Shown here: piece by piece, positions 52,641 through 61,980 of the stretch
Numbering within the stretch: position 1 is the stretch's first letter
Layout: every line of letters starts with the position of its first letter
Assembly (NCBI GenBank): GCA_029880265.1
Contig: JAOUOT010000005.1
Location: 82,552 to 146,551 of the forward strand
Source of the DNA: Spirochaetia bacterium
GTDB taxonomy: Bacteria > Spirochaetota > Leptospiria > Turneriellales > JAOUOS01
Direction of reading: 5' to 3'
Length of the DNA stretch: 64,000 bases
Translations under genes and position numbers: made by a program
Notes under the pieces: model-generated
Databases searched by the model: none
Told to the model about the DNA's origin: nothing
What the model saw: only the letters and a program-made list of their open reading frames with translations

Positions 52641-53587
52641 TGAAAAAAAAAATATTTTTTGTATTTATTTTTGCTTTGTCGCAAAATAATTCATTAAAAG
52701 CTTCGGCTTTTCAGGAGCTTAGAACCGCTTATACTATGGACGAAAATCATGTGGGTCTTGATGTAACTCAAAAGTTTTTCTATTCGGGAAAAAATTATTA
52801 TTCTTTTGTGCGCGAGCATGAGATTCTTTTGCCTCTTTCAAACGAAACAGAATTAGGAATCAATTACGCTTATTTAGATCAGGTAAAGCCCGCGTTTAAT
52901 GTTTCAAGAACGGGCGATATAAAGGTTCATTTAAATTATAAAACAGATCTATTAAAAAAAATTCTTGATACAAATTTTTTTATACAGTATAACAGCGGCA
53001 GCGGGCCCGAATATACTGAATTCAATACGCACCCTATGGAATCTTACGGATTTCCCGAACTTCGGTACGGATTTATTTTTTTCAGAAAATTTTCATATTT
53101 TTCGCTTCACTTTAATTTGTTTTACGTATTCAGGCAAGAAAAGATTGTTGAAAACGAAGACGGCACGCTCACAAGCGAAAAAGAGGTCAACGTCATGAAG
53201 GGTATAACGCTGAATATTTTTAGAAAGTACGCCTACAAAAGAGTCTTCGGATTTAACTATACAAATGAAAAAAATTTTTTTTACTATAAAAATTTAAAAA
53301 ACGACAATCTGGAGTATCTTCTTGCGCTAAACACAGATCTGGCGTATCCGTTTATACCTTTTATTGAGTTTACGTTTAATCATGATTTTCAAATTGAACA
53401 GCGCAAAGATAATTACTATGAATATGCCCCCGGCTCGGGATATTTCAGATCGCAGTTTATAGGCGGAATTAAATCTTTATTTGCCGAAGAAAAATTTATC
53501 GTTAAAACGGCTTTTGTTGTTCCTTTAGGCGAAATGAAAAATGTTTATAAGTGGGGGCTTACTCTGGGAGTCTTTCTCGAATTCTAA
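52640..53587 (+). CDS. Predicted outer-membrane beta-barrel protein
   Basis: 315 residues, family not recognised. A short basic, hydrophobic signal peptide (KKKIFFVFIFALS) is followed by alternating aromatic and polar strands typical of a 12-stranded outer-membrane barrel (NETELGINYAYLDQ, YSFVREHEILLPL, FRSQFIGGIKSLF), and the protein ends VFLEF with a C-terminal Phe, the barrel-assembly signal. It is translationally coupled to the ATP-grasp ligase. It overlaps the next convergent gene by four bases. Confidence 0.72.
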   Translation: MKKKIFFVFIFALSQNNSLKASAFQELRTAYTMDENHVGLDVTQKFFYSGKNYYSFVREHEILLPLSNETELGINYAYLDQVKPAFNVSRTGDIKVHLNYKTDLLKKILDTNFFIQYNSGSGPEYTEFNTHPMESYGFPELRYGFIFFRKFSYFSLHFNLFYVFRQEKIVENEDGTLTSEKEVNVMKGITLNIFRKYAYKRVFGFNYTNEKNFFYYKNLKNDNLEYLLALNTDLAYPFIPFIEFTFNHDFQIEQRKDNYYEYAPGSGYFRSQFIGGIKSLFAEEKFIVKTAFVVPLGEMKNVYKWGLTLGVFLEF

Positions 53588-54351
53588 GAAAATTCTTTTA
53601 AATTTTCAAGCTCTACGGAGTCTATTAAATCTTCAATAGAAGGAGGAAAGGCCTGCTCTAAATAAATTTCTGCCAGAATTTCAAATCGGTCATCGACAGG
53701 ATTATTTCGCCTCTCATTAATTACCCGATGTCTTTCAATTAGAAAATGAACGGTGCCGTCTTCTAAGGTATGCGGTATTTTGTTCTTATTTAAAAACCTG
53801 ACGCACCAGTTTATGTTATAGGTTACATGGTCGCCTAATATTTCAAGCGAAGGCAAAGTAGGCTCATTTTTTAAAAGAACTTCATTTATATATAAAGCTT
53901 TTTTGACTTTTTCGGGATTTTCGCCCATTCCCTCTTGAAAGGCCATCGAAGCCGCTTCATACATATTCATCATAGAATTATAATGATCTAATATATAGGT
54001 TAAATGTTTCGGGAACTGGTTCATAACCTGAATAACGTCAATTGGTTCGTCTTTTTTCTTGAAAAATTCAAAAATTTCTTTTTGACTATCGTTTTTTGGC
54101 TCTGGATCAAAAAGCTCTATATATAAGTATTTAATTTCGTTTGCAAAGCGGCTTTCTTTTGGTATATAATATTCAATCGTGACTGGCTCAATATAGTTGT
54201 TTATTTCGTCTTTTCCCTCAACGGCGGGCGCCGCAGATAAAGATTTTAATTTAGATATATTTTCGGTAAGTACCTTTTTACCTTGTATTCGGGTACGCTG
54301 TCTTTGCATCTGGTTGACGGCTGTTTTTGTTAATACGTCTAAATATCCCAT
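53584..54351 (-). CDS. Unknown 255-residue protein
   Basis: No family recognised. Soluble, mostly helical: a basic N-terminus (NQMQRQRTRIQGKK), a beta-rich middle (PVTIEYYIPKESRFANEIKYLY), helical DPEPKNDSQKEIFEFFKKK, and a C-terminal helical part with WCVRFLNKNKIPHTLEDG and an acidic tail (ENLKEFS). No signal peptide or membrane helix. Normal codon use for this genome. It lies 113 bases after speE, same strand. Confidence 0.75.
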   Translation of the reverse strand: MGYLDVLTKTAVNQMQRQRTRIQGKKVLTENISKLKSLSAAPAVEGKDEINNYIEPVTIEYYIPKESRFANEIKYLYIELFDPEPKNDSQKEIFEFFKKKDEPIDVIQVMNQFPKHLTYILDHYNSMMNMYEAASMAFQEGMGENPEKVKKALYINEVLLKNEPTLPSLEILGDHVTYNINWCVRFLNKNKIPHTLEDGTVHFLIERHRVINERRNNPVDDRFEILAEIYLEQAFPPSIEDLIDSVELENLKEFS

Positions 54352-54464
54352 TGTTTTTATTATCGGATAATTAACAGTTTATTCATGAAGATTGCCCGCA
54401 AACCATTGCGCCGTATTTATTTTGCGTTTTTTCTCGCGGAAAAATAGCGTTATAATTTATACGG

Positions 54465-55421
54465 TTACTCTTCTTTGCATAACAGATAAGTTAAGAGCTG
54501 CTCGGCAACGGCTAAGTTTGTGCCTTTTACGATAGGCTCTCTAGGAATTTTTAATATATCGTCAATGTATTTGGGAACGGCCAGTACCGAAAAGTGAGTA
54601 TCAGCGTTATAAAACGAGAGATCATTTAACTTTAAATTAGCAATTCTTTCTTTAATTTGTTTTCTGTTAATATCTAAAACATCGGTTTGGTTGCTTGCCG
54701 CCGCAAAACCCCACATTGTTCCGTATAGAGGCACATAATTAAACATGGGCCTTACGTGTTTAAAAATAGTTTTTAAAGTATAATGTATTCTGCCGAATAT
54801 ATTGGGTCTTGAAACAGGCGATTCAATATGCAGGCTTAGAACCCCTCTTTCTGTAAGCTTCTCAGATACCATCGTATAAAATTCTTTTGTATAAAGAGCA
54901 GTAGAGGGTCCAAAGGGATCGGTAAGATCTAAAAAGATTTGATCAAATCTTTCGTTAGTATTTTCTATGTACTTGATGCCGTCTTCAAAACGCAGTTCCA
55001 GTTTTTCAGATTCAAAGGCCCCGTTTGAGATAGAGGGAATATATGCCTTTGAGGCCTCTACGACATCTTCGTCAAGTTCTACCATAACGACTTTTTTTAT
55101 GGTAGAATATTTAAGAAGTTCTTCTGCGGCCCCGCCGTCGCCGCCGCCTATCACAAGAGCAGTTTCAGGCCCGTTTAACGCTATACCGGGCACATGGGCC
55201 AGAATTTCATGATATAAATACTCGTCTTTTTCAGATGTTTGAAAAATTCCGTCAAGTCTTAACACTTTGCCAAAAGCGGGAAATTCATGTATCTCAAGCT
55301 TTTGATAGGGGGTCTGTTTTTCAAAGAGTTTTTTGCCGGTCTTAAAGTAATAGCCCATATCATAGTTTAAGGGCTCAACTAAATATTCTGTTAATTTTTT
55401 TAGTTTTTTCTCGTTATTCAT
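54465..55421 (-). CDS. speE: Spermidine synthase-like aminopropyltransferase
   Basis: Transfers an aminopropyl group from decarboxylated SAM to putrescine. 318 residues. The SAM-type motif LVIGGGDGGAAEELLKY, the acidic VMVELDEDVVEASK and the catalytic-region LDLTDPFGPSTALYTKEFY are intact, and the N-terminal tetramerisation strands (LEIHEFPAFGKVLRLDG, DEYLYHEILAHVPG) are typical. Position 8 of the DxTDP loop has Leu where Ser is common. No speD or arginine/ornithine decarboxylase gene is nearby, so the substrate supply lies elsewhere. Confidence 0.92.
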   Translation of the reverse strand: MNNEKKLKKLTEYLVEPLNYDMGYYFKTGKKLFEKQTPYQKLEIHEFPAFGKVLRLDGIFQTSEKDEYLYHEILAHVPGIALNGPETALVIGGGDGGAAEELLKYSTIKKVVMVELDEDVVEASKAYIPSISNGAFESEKLELRFEDGIKYIENTNERFDQIFLDLTDPFGPSTALYTKEFYTMVSEKLTERGVLSLHIESPVSRPNIFGRIHYTLKTIFKHVRPMFNYVPLYGTMWGFAAASNQTDVLDINRKQIKERIANLKLNDLSFYNADTHFSVLAVPKYIDDILKIPREPIVKGTNLAVAEQLLTYLLCKEE

Positions 55422-55526
55422 TAATAGTCAGCTTTTTTTTATGATTTCAGCCGAAAAGCATTAATTAAAGAAAATCTGCTTCGACGATGGCCCCGTAATA
55501 ACGAGAATAACCCGCTTTTCTATTAT

Positions 55527-55555
55527 TTTATATATGACAAATGAATATTTATAAT
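55527..55555 (+). promoter_or_regulatory. Possible promoter for citrate synthase
   Basis: TATAAT at 55550-55555 is a perfect -10; TTTATA at 55527-55532, 17 bases upstream, matches four of six -35 positions. It would give a leader of about 60 bases before the ATG at 55623, which contains a 7-bp stem (AGAAAGG at 55571 with CCTTTCT at 55601) next to the ribosome site. Confidence 0.4.
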
Positions 55556-55622
55556 ATATACTAATGATAAAGAAAGGCGATTGTCAGCAAAATCATACAC
55601 CCTTTCTCATAGGAGGCAACAT

Positions 55623-56909
55623 ATGAGCGAAACAGTAAAGGTTATTATAGAAGGCAAAGAAGTTGAACTGCCTGTTATTACCGGCAGCGAAGGCGAAAAA
55701 GCTCTTGATATTTCAAAACTCAGGGGTCAGACAGGGTATATAACCTTAGATCACGGTTTTGTAAATACCGGTTCGTGTAAAAGTAAAATCACATACTTAA
55801 ACGGCGAAGAAGGAATTCTTATGTATAGAGGGTATCCTATCGAACAATTAGCCGAAAAATCGACTTTTTTAGAGGTTGCCTACCTTTTAATTTACGGCGA
55901 ACTTCCCACAAAAACGCAATTTGAAGAATTTGTAAATATTATAACCCACCATACAATGATTCATGAAGATCTAAAAAGATTGTATGACGGTTTTCGAAAA
56001 GATTCTCATCCGATGGCAATTTTAAGCTCAATGATATGCACCTTATCGGGTTATTATGCAGAATCAATGGAACCTACAAACCCACGCCATCAAGAGATTT
56101 CAATTCATCGCCTGATGGCGAAAACCCCTACAATAGCTGCCTATTCATTTAAAAAGTCAATTGGCCAGCCGTTTATATATCCGAATAACTCTCTTAGCTA
56201 TGTGGGCAATTTCTTAAACATGATGTTTTCGGTGCCTACCGAGAAATACGAAGTGGATCCTGTTGTTGAACACGCTTTAGATTTGCTCTTAATTCTTCAT
56301 GCCGATCACGAACAAAACTGCTCAGCCTCTACGGTGCGTCTTGTAGGCTCAAGTCACGCGAATATATATGTTTCAGTCGCCAGCGGCATTAACGCTCTGT
56401 GGGGTCCTTTGCATGGCGGGGCAAACCAGGCGGTTATTGAAATGCTTAAGCAAATTCACGAAGAAGGCGGTAATGTTGAGAAGTTTGTAGAAAAAGCGAA
56501 AGATAAAACATCGGGTTTTCGCCTGATGGGTTTCGGGCACCGGGTTTATAAAAATTTTGACCCGCGGGCCGTTATCATAAAGAAAGCGGCCGACGACGTT
56601 CTTAATAAATTAAAAATTGACGACCCATTATTAGATATCGCTAAAAAACTCGAAGAGATTGCTCTTTCTGACGAATACTTTCTTGAAAAAAAGTTATATC
56701 CGAATGTAGATTTCTATTCGGGTATTATTTACAAAGCTCTTCGAATACCCATTGAAATGTTTACCGTCATGTTTGCCTTGGGCCGAATGCCCGGATGGAT
56801 TGCCCAATGGAAAGAAATGATTGAAGACAACGAAACAAAAATAGGAAGACCAAGACAAATTTTTACCGGCGCCGTGAAAAGAGATTTTATCTCGATAGAT
56901 AAAAGATAA
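55623..56909 (+). CDS. gltA: Citrate synthase
   Basis: Condenses oxaloacetate and acetyl-CoA, entry step of the citric acid cycle. 428 residues, type II bacterial form. Conserved: GYITLDHGFVNTGSCKSKITYLNGEEG at the N-terminus, HADHEQNCSASTVRL with the catalytic His, PLHGGANQAVIEML, and GFGHRVYKNFDPRA with catalytic His and substrate Arg, then NVDFYSGI with the catalytic Asp. AGGAGG six bases before the ATG fixes the start; upstream in-frame codons to 55581 are not needed. Confidence 0.98.
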   Translation: MSETVKVIIEGKEVELPVITGSEGEKALDISKLRGQTGYITLDHGFVNTGSCKSKITYLNGEEGILMYRGYPIEQLAEKSTFLEVAYLLIYGELPTKTQFEEFVNIITHHTMIHEDLKRLYDGFRKDSHPMAILSSMICTLSGYYAESMEPTNPRHQEISIHRLMAKTPTIAAYSFKKSIGQPFIYPNNSLSYVGNFLNMMFSVPTEKYEVDPVVEHALDLLLILHADHEQNCSASTVRLVGSSHANIYVSVASGINALWGPLHGGANQAVIEMLKQIHEEGGNVEKFVEKAKDKTSGFRLMGFGHRVYKNFDPRAVIIKKAADDVLNKLKIDDPLLDIAKKLEEIALSDEYFLEKKLYPNVDFYSGIIYKALRIPIEMFTVMFALGRMPGWIAQWKEMIEDNETKIGRPRQIFTGAVKRDFISIDKR

Positions 56910-57011
56910 AAACCGCTTAAAAAACTCTCTTCTTTATGTTTCTTTTTGGCTAGGTTATAAATATTGTTTACGCAATGTTTGCTTGCCTATTTACATACTT
57001 TGTAAATTAAT

Positions 57012-57569
57012 ATGGAAAAACCAAAAGAACAAAATAACAATAATAATCAAATACAAATTTTAATTATTGAAGATGATTTGGCCCATGCAGGCAATTATAA
57101 AAAGGCTCTAGAAAAGAATAATTATAATTTACTCTTTGCAAAAAACGCAGAAGAGGCATTGGCTTTATTAAAGAATACTCAAAATCTGGCCCTGATTGTT
57201 ACAGATGTGCAGTTGCCAGATATTGACGGTTTTGCGTTAAGCGAAAGAATTCGAAAAAATAAAATCTTTCAAGATGTTCCCATTTTGTTTATAAGCGGCA
57301 TCTTCACAAGCGAGAAAGACATATTTCAAGGCTATGAATTAGGGGCCTTTGATTATCTGATAAAACCCGTGAATTTTTCAATTTTAAAGGCAAAAGTAAA
57401 AGCATATGCAGATATTTACTCAAAAGTAAAGAATCTTGAAAAAGCAAAACAAGATTTAGAGAATTCAAACAAAGAGCTTAAAATTTCAATAGATAAAATA
57501 ATTCAAGAAAATAAAGCGCTGAACGATAAATTTCACGAAAACTGGGATAAGCTTAAAAACCTTTTATAG
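57012..57569 (+). CDS. Receiver-domain response regulator with coiled-coil tail
   Basis: 185 residues. An Asn-rich leader, then a receiver domain (about residues 17-135) with the acidic IIEDDLAHA pair, phosphoacceptor Asp in LIVTDVQLPDIDGFAL, PILFISGIFTSEKD and Lys in FDYLIKPVNFS. The last 50 residues form a coiled coil (NLEKAKQDLENSNKELK) and no output domain. It could be a stand-alone regulator or the remaining receiver part of a hybrid kinase. It precedes the rpsF cluster by 94 bases. Confidence 0.9.
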   Translation: MEKPKEQNNNNNQIQILIIEDDLAHAGNYKKALEKNNYNLLFAKNAEEALALLKNTQNLALIVTDVQLPDIDGFALSERIRKNKIFQDVPILFISGIFTSEKDIFQGYELGAFDYLIKPVNFSILKAKVKAYADIYSKVKNLEKAKQDLENSNKELKISIDKIIQENKALNDKFHENWDKLKNLL

Positions 57570-57619
57570 TTAAAAGACTTGTCAACGGGTCAAATTTGTT
57601 AAAAATATCCTAACCTTCT

Positions 57620-57643
57620 GGGCAGAGCGCAAAGAATCTGTCC
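57620..57643 (+). promoter_or_regulatory. Hairpin in the rpsF leader
   Basis: GGGCAGA (57620-57626) pairs with TCTGTCC (57637-57643) with one G-U pair and a 10-base loop, just upstream of the AGGAGG ribosome site of rpsF. Leaders of rpsF-rpsR operons in many bacteria bind the S6:S18 dimer for feedback control; this stem could play that part, though I cannot confirm the known consensus. Confidence 0.4.
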
Positions 57644-57663
57644 TGCAATCCATAGGAGGATGC

Positions 57664-57960
57664 ATGAGTACTACAGAATTAAGAGAATATGAGCTTATTG
57701 CTGTTTTAAACGGCAAAAGCGCAGAAAATATCGCCAAAGGTAAAACCGATATTCAAAGCAATTTTTCAAAAAGAAAAGTTGATATTATCGACGAAAAAGA
57801 CTGGGGAACAAAAAAGCTTTTTCATCTTGCAGATAAAGAGACTGAAGGCTCTTTTCAATATTACAAGTTTAAGGCCGACCCTCAGACAATTGCCCAAATA
57901 AACTCTGATTTAAGAGTTAACCAGTCGGTTTTAAAATCAATGCTTAAAAAGCTGGGTTAA
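57664..57960 (+). CDS. rpsF: 30S ribosomal protein S6
   Basis: 98 residues, normal bS6 length. YELIAVLNGKSAENI opens the ferredoxin-like fold, then WGTKKLFHLADKETEGSFQYYKFKAD. AGGAGG lies five bases before the ATG. First of the rpsF-ssb-rpsR-rplI cluster. Its C-terminus KSMLKKLG has no glutamate tail of the type that RimK extends in E. coli, although a rimK homologue is in the window. Confidence 0.97.
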   Translation: MSTTELREYELIAVLNGKSAENIAKGKTDIQSNFSKRKVDIIDEKDWGTKKLFHLADKETEGSFQYYKFKADPQTIAQINSDLRVNQSVLKSMLKKLG

Positions 57961-57964
57961 GACA

Positions 57965-58426
57965 ATGGCAAATGATATAAATCGCGTGGTATTGGTCGGG
58001 CGCCTTACCCGCGATCCTGAATTAAAGTCAACAAATACGGGAAACTACTTTTGCCGGTTTACGCTGGCGTCAAACAGGTCTTTTTATAAAAAAGAGGGCG
58101 ATAATCGCGAACTTAAAGAAGAAGTCGGTTTTTTTGACTGTGTCGCATGGGGAAAGCTTGCTGAAATTATTAGTAAATATCTTCAGAAAGGCCGCAGACT
58201 TGGCGTAGACGGTTCTCTGAGGTTCAGTTCATGGGAAAATACCGAAGGCAAAAAACAAAGTAAGGTAGAAGTTTTTGTCGAAAATTTTCAATTTTTAGAC
58301 GCAAAAGGCGAAGGGTCCTCTACAGGCTCGCCTTCTCAATCTTCTTCTGTCGATGATTTGTCGAGTGAAAGCGCGTTTCCTTCATCTGGCGGCAGCGACG
58401 CAGATCTTGACGATATTCCGTTTTAA
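57965..58426 (+). CDS. ssb: Single-stranded DNA-binding protein
   Basis: 153 residues. OB-fold with NRVVLVGRLTRDPELKST, FTLASNRSF and FDCVAWGKLAEII, a disordered Ser/Gly linker, and the acidic tip DLDDIPF that recruits repair and replication proteins. Starts five bases after rpsF. This is the classic position between the two ribosomal proteins. Confidence 0.98.
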   Translation: MANDINRVVLVGRLTRDPELKSTNTGNYFCRFTLASNRSFYKKEGDNRELKEEVGFFDCVAWGKLAEIISKYLQKGRRLGVDGSLRFSSWENTEGKKQSKVEVFVENFQFLDAKGEGSSTGSPSQSSSVDDLSSESAFPSSGGSDADLDDIPF

Positions 58427-58485
58427 CAACCATATAATTTAAATAAATAAAATAGAAATTGAAATTTTATAATTAGGAGAAAAAA

Positions 58486-58878
58486 ATGTCAGAAATATTA
58501 GAAAACAAAGAAACCGAAAATCAACCTCAAGGATATCAGGGCGAAAGAAAGTTTGAAAACAAAAGAGACGGCGACAGACCTAGGGGCGACGATAGGTCTA
58601 GAGGCGACGATAGGTCAAGAGGCGACGATAGGTCAAGAGGCGACGATAGAAGACAAAAAGGAGGCTCTAAGTTTAGAAAAAGAGTTTGCCGTTTTTGCTA
58701 TGACACTAAACTTGAAATAGATTATAAGAATACCGATATATTAATTCGTTTTGTATCGAATAAAGGAAAAATTCTGCCCAGACGATTGTCGGGTAACTGC
58801 GCCAAGCATCAAAGACATGTCGCAAAATCGATAAAACAATCCAGAATGGCGGGGCTTCTACCTTTTTCTGTTCAATAG
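58486..58878 (+). CDS. rpsR: 30S ribosomal protein S18 with RGDDRS-repeat N-terminal extension
   Basis: 130 residues; typical bS18 is about 75-90. The C-terminal core is canonical ([41 protein letters not shown]). It is the zinc-ribbon (C+) form, with CRFC before the core and GNCAKH inside it. The first 50 residues are a charged extension made of 18-base repeats encoding RGDDRS four times (58582-58650), ending [12 protein letters not shown]. Strong AGGAG site. It follows ssb by 59 bases. Confidence 0.95.
   Translation: MSEILENKETENQPQGYQGERKFENKRDGDRPRGDDRSRGDDRSRGDDRSRGDDRRQKGGSKFRKRVCRFCYDTKLEIDYKNTDILIRFVSNKGKILPRRLSGNCAKHQRHVAKSIKQSRMAGLLPFSVQ
58582..58650 (+). repeat. 18-base tandem repeats in rpsR
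   Basis: Three full 18-base units (58582-58599, 58600-58617, 58618-58635) and a partial fourth to 58650, in frame, encoding RGDDRS. Units two and three are identical. Copy number could change by slippage without breaking the frame. Confidence 0.9.
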
Positions 58879-58880
58879 TT

Positions 58881-59918
58881 ATGGTTGAATTACTTTTAAG
58901 TTTTCCGGCCGATATTTTTTGGGGGCTGATTGTCGCATGGACCCTGTCTGAAAATCAAAAAAAATTGATATTTTGGATATTCTTAGCGGTCGTCTTGACA
59001 ATAGGCTTTTTTTTGCCCCAGCCGGTTAATTTATTTTTTTGGCTGCCGGGAGGCGCGGCAGTCATATTGATGGGCGTTACGTTCTTTCTGGTTTTTAAAA
59101 GTCAAAAAGGAATGATTTCCAAAAAAACGGCTCAAAAACTGCCTACAAGAGACGAAATTCAAAAGTCATTTGACGGTATTGAAGACTTAGATCAAAAAAA
59201 AGAAAAATATTTTGTGTTTATTAAAAAGATAAAAAATTATTATCAAAAAATTCATCAGAAGACAACCGAACAAAATACAAATTTTTTAATACTTCTTTTC
59301 TTGTCTTCATTTGCGCTGAATTTTTTAGTTTTAATGTATATGTATTACAGCGGCGATATAGTTTCTAACTATCTGCAAGATTCTTTCAAGCCATTCGCCG
59401 AATTTTACAAGTCTATGGGAATTTCGGTAGAAGAAGTAATCGCTCAGTTAAAAAGATTTTCTCCTGCGATAATATTTTTACAAAACGCCATTTCGTTATT
59501 TTTTCTCTTTACTTTAATTAGAAAAATTTACGAATATAAAAAGAAAGAAACGCTTTTTCTAGGAAGGCTTTCTTTCTTTAAGATGCCCGATAATATCATC
59601 TGGCTTTTTATTTTATCAGGGGGGGTTCTTGCGCTTTCGTATATAACGCAAATTCCTGATAATATTTTAATGGTTTTTGAAAACCTGACGGCTATTATAT
59701 CGATAATGTATGTATTTCAGGGGCTGGGCACAATATGGATTTTTTGTAGAGTTCGTTTTTTGCCTCTTCAGTGGATAATTTTATCTGCGTTTATAACTTC
59801 TATGTTATGGCCAGGATTTCTCTTTTTTTACATTATAATGTCTTTTTTTTGGGGTTTAGGCGAGTTCTGGTTTTCATTTAGAAAAAGGGCTTTACATCCC
59901 CGAATTGAATCGAATTGA
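58881..59918 (+). CDS. DUF2232-like (YybS) membrane protein
   Basis: 345 residues with about eight membrane helices and a basic cytoplasmic loop (about 70-130, rich in Lys and Gln). It sits between rpsR and rplI, the place where DUF2232/YybS proteins are found in several phyla, and the helix layout fits. Sequence similarity to other members is weak by eye, so assignment leans on position. Begins two bases after rpsR. Confidence 0.72.
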   Translation: MVELLLSFPADIFWGLIVAWTLSENQKKLIFWIFLAVVLTIGFFLPQPVNLFFWLPGGAAVILMGVTFFLVFKSQKGMISKKTAQKLPTRDEIQKSFDGIEDLDQKKEKYFVFIKKIKNYYQKIHQKTTEQNTNFLILLFLSSFALNFLVLMYMYYSGDIVSNYLQDSFKPFAEFYKSMGISVEEVIAQLKRFSPAIIFLQNAISLFFLFTLIRKIYEYKKKETLFLGRLSFFKMPDNIIWLFILSGGVLALSYITQIPDNILMVFENLTAIISIMYVFQGLGTIWIFCRVRFLPLQWIILSAFITSMLWPGFLFFYIIMSFFWGLGEFWFSFRKRALHPRIESN

Positions 59919-59950
59919 GTAAAAATTTATATATTAAGGAAGCTTATAAA

Positions 59951-60589
59951 ATGAAAGTAATATTGAAAAAAGATGTCGCTAACTTAGGCAGAGCGGGCGA
60001 TATAAAAGACGTAAAAGACGGATATGCCAGAAATTTTCTGCTGCCAAACGGCTTGGTCATGAGCGCTACGGCCCGTTCAGAAAAAGAAAAAGCCTATCTT
60101 GAAAAAGTTCAAAAAATAAAAATTCAAAAACGCAAAAAAACCGCCGAAGAAAGCGCCGCTGCCATCAAGGGAAAAGAAATTACAATGGTAATGAAAACCA
60201 GCCAGGCAGGAAAGCTATTCGGGGCCATTACAAATATACATATTCAAAAAGAGCTTGAAAAAGAGGGTTTTTCTATAGATAAAAAACTCATTCATATTGA
60301 CGAGCCCATCAAAAATCTGGGGTTTTACAAAGCGGTATTAAAACTACACGAAGGCATTTCTACAGAAATTTCAATTAAAGTTCAAGACGAAAATGGTAAT
60401 ACCGAGCCTTTAAAAGAAGAAACAGAAGATAAAGAAGAAAAGTATGAAGCCGCTTCATATGAAGAATCAGCGGCAGAACCCTCGGCTTCAGAAGAACCAG
60501 AGGCTGAACCAGAAGCTGAAATTAAAGCTGAAGAAGTCGAAGCCGAAGATTCTGAAGCTTCTCAAGTTAAAGAAGAAAATAACGCTTGA
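59951..60589 (+). CDS. rplI: 50S ribosomal protein L9 with acidic C-terminal extension
   Basis: 212 residues; bL9 is normally near 150. N-domain [17 protein letters not shown] and [17 protein letters not shown] bind 23S rRNA; the C-domain continues to about residue 140. The last 65 or so residues are a low-complexity Glu/Ala tail ([20 protein letters not shown]). AAGGAAG before the ATG at 59951 fixes the start; a TTG at 59915 in frame would overlap the upstream gene. The tail's function is unknown. Confidence 0.95.
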   Translation: MKVILKKDVANLGRAGDIKDVKDGYARNFLLPNGLVMSATARSEKEKAYLEKVQKIKIQKRKKTAEESAAAIKGKEITMVMKTSQAGKLFGAITNIHIQKELEKEGFSIDKKLIHIDEPIKNLGFYKAVLKLHEGISTEISIKVQDENGNTEPLKEETEDKEEKYEAASYEESAAEPSASEEPEAEPEAEIKAEEVEAEDSEASQVKEENNA

Positions 60590-60607
60590 TAGAAAAAATA
60601 ATCTAAG

Positions 60608-61966
60608 ATGAGCCTATATGACGAAGAATCAGAGCAGATAGTTATCGGCTCGATTCTTCAGTCTCCCGATATATTTGGCGATATAAGCCAGATTTTACGG
60701 GCCGAAGATTTCTATGTTGAAAAACACCGAATAATTTTTCAGTGTATATCTGAAGAAGTCGACGAACAAAATACGCCTGATTCTCTATTTGTAATTTCAT
60801 CTTTAAAAAAAAACAATAATCTCGAAAAGGCCGGCAATAGAGCGTATATTATTCATGTCGCTGATATGGGCAGCTCTATCGGCTTTAAAAATCACGCCGA
60901 AAGGGTAAAAGAATTTTCTCTGAGAAGAAATCTGTTATTGCAGCTTAAAGAGCTCGAAAAAAAGACAACCGACAGCTCGGCTAAATTTGAAGAACTTCTA
61001 TCTGATTCAGAAAAAGCGATTTTTAAGATTTCTGATCGTTTTGTTCAAGACAGCGTTGTTCATATTAAAAAAATCAAAGACGAATTTACCGAGTTTCTTG
61101 AAAGGGTTCGCGATACCGAAGGCGGTATTACCGGAATTGCCACTCATTTTAAAAAATTTGATTCTATTACTTCGGGCCTCAAGGGAGGGCAGTTATTAAT
61201 TCTTGCCGCTAGACCAGGGGTGGGCAAAACCACATTTGCCTTAAATATAGCGCAGAATATAGCCATACGCTCAAAATATCCCGTTTTGATTTTTTCTTTA
61301 GAGATGACAAGACTTGAGCTTCTTTTGCGGATGGTTTGCGCCGAGGCTCACCTGTCTTCTGAAAAAATTCAAAAAGGATACATACAAAAAAGAGAATGGC
61401 AGCTGATATCAAACTCTGTAAGCTCTCTTTATTCGGCAGATATCTTCTTAGACGACAGCCCCGGCTTAAACACATGGGAATTCAAACAAAGATCGAGAAG
61501 ACTGGCCATGCAGCTTCAAAAACAGAATAAAAAATTGGGCCTTATCGTGGTAGATTACCTGCAGCTTATGACAGAATCTACCAGACTTGTTGAAAGCAGA
61601 CAAATGGAGGTTTCACGCATATCAAGGGCGTTAAAACTAATCGCCAAAGAGCTTGACACGCCCGTACTGGCTCTATCGCAGATGAACAGATCCATTGAAC
61701 AAAGAGGAAAAGATCCCCGGCCGCAACTTTCTGATTTAAGAGAATCGGGAGCCATAGAACAAGACGCCGATATCGTTATGTTTATTCACAGAGAAGAAAT
61801 GTATAATCTCGATATTGAAGAAACCAAGAAAAATCAGGCAGAGATCATTATCGCAAAACACAGAGCGGGCCCTACTGACTCTTTTAAGCTGGCGTTCTTA
61901 AAAGATAAAAGCATTTTCATGGATATGGAAATCAGAGAAGAACCCGGAGAGCCGGTTCATTATTAA
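60608..61966 (+). CDS. dnaB: Replicative DNA helicase DnaB
   Basis: 452 residues. N-terminal helical domain (SLYDEESEQIVIGSIL, IFQCISEEVDEQN), then RecA-like core with Walker A AARPGVGKTTFALNIA, Walker B GLIVVDYLQLM, ALSQMNRSIEQRG and the SGAIEQDADIVMFI segment of family DnaB. Hexameric helicase that drives the fork. Last gene of the rpsF cluster, 18 bases after rplI; it converges with hflX 14 bases apart. Confidence 0.98.
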   Translation: MSLYDEESEQIVIGSILQSPDIFGDISQILRAEDFYVEKHRIIFQCISEEVDEQNTPDSLFVISSLKKNNNLEKAGNRAYIIHVADMGSSIGFKNHAERVKEFSLRRNLLLQLKELEKKTTDSSAKFEELLSDSEKAIFKISDRFVQDSVVHIKKIKDEFTEFLERVRDTEGGITGIATHFKKFDSITSGLKGGQLLILAARPGVGKTTFALNIAQNIAIRSKYPVLIFSLEMTRLELLLRMVCAEAHLSSEKIQKGYIQKREWQLISNSVSSLYSADIFLDDSPGLNTWEFKQRSRRLAMQLQKQNKKLGLIVVDYLQLMTESTRLVESRQMEVSRISRALKLIAKELDTPVLALSQMNRSIEQRGKDPRPQLSDLRESGAIEQDADIVMFIHREEMYNLDIEETKKNQAEIIIAKHRAGPTDSFKLAFLKDKSIFMDMEIREEPGEPVHY

Positions 61967-61980
61967 AAAATATTTTCTTA

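Noticed and set aside
58560..58650. RGD motifs in the S18 extension as integrin ligands, or the repeats as a CRISPR
   Set aside because: S18 is a cytoplasmic ribosomal protein, and the repeats are contiguous in-frame coding units without spacers.
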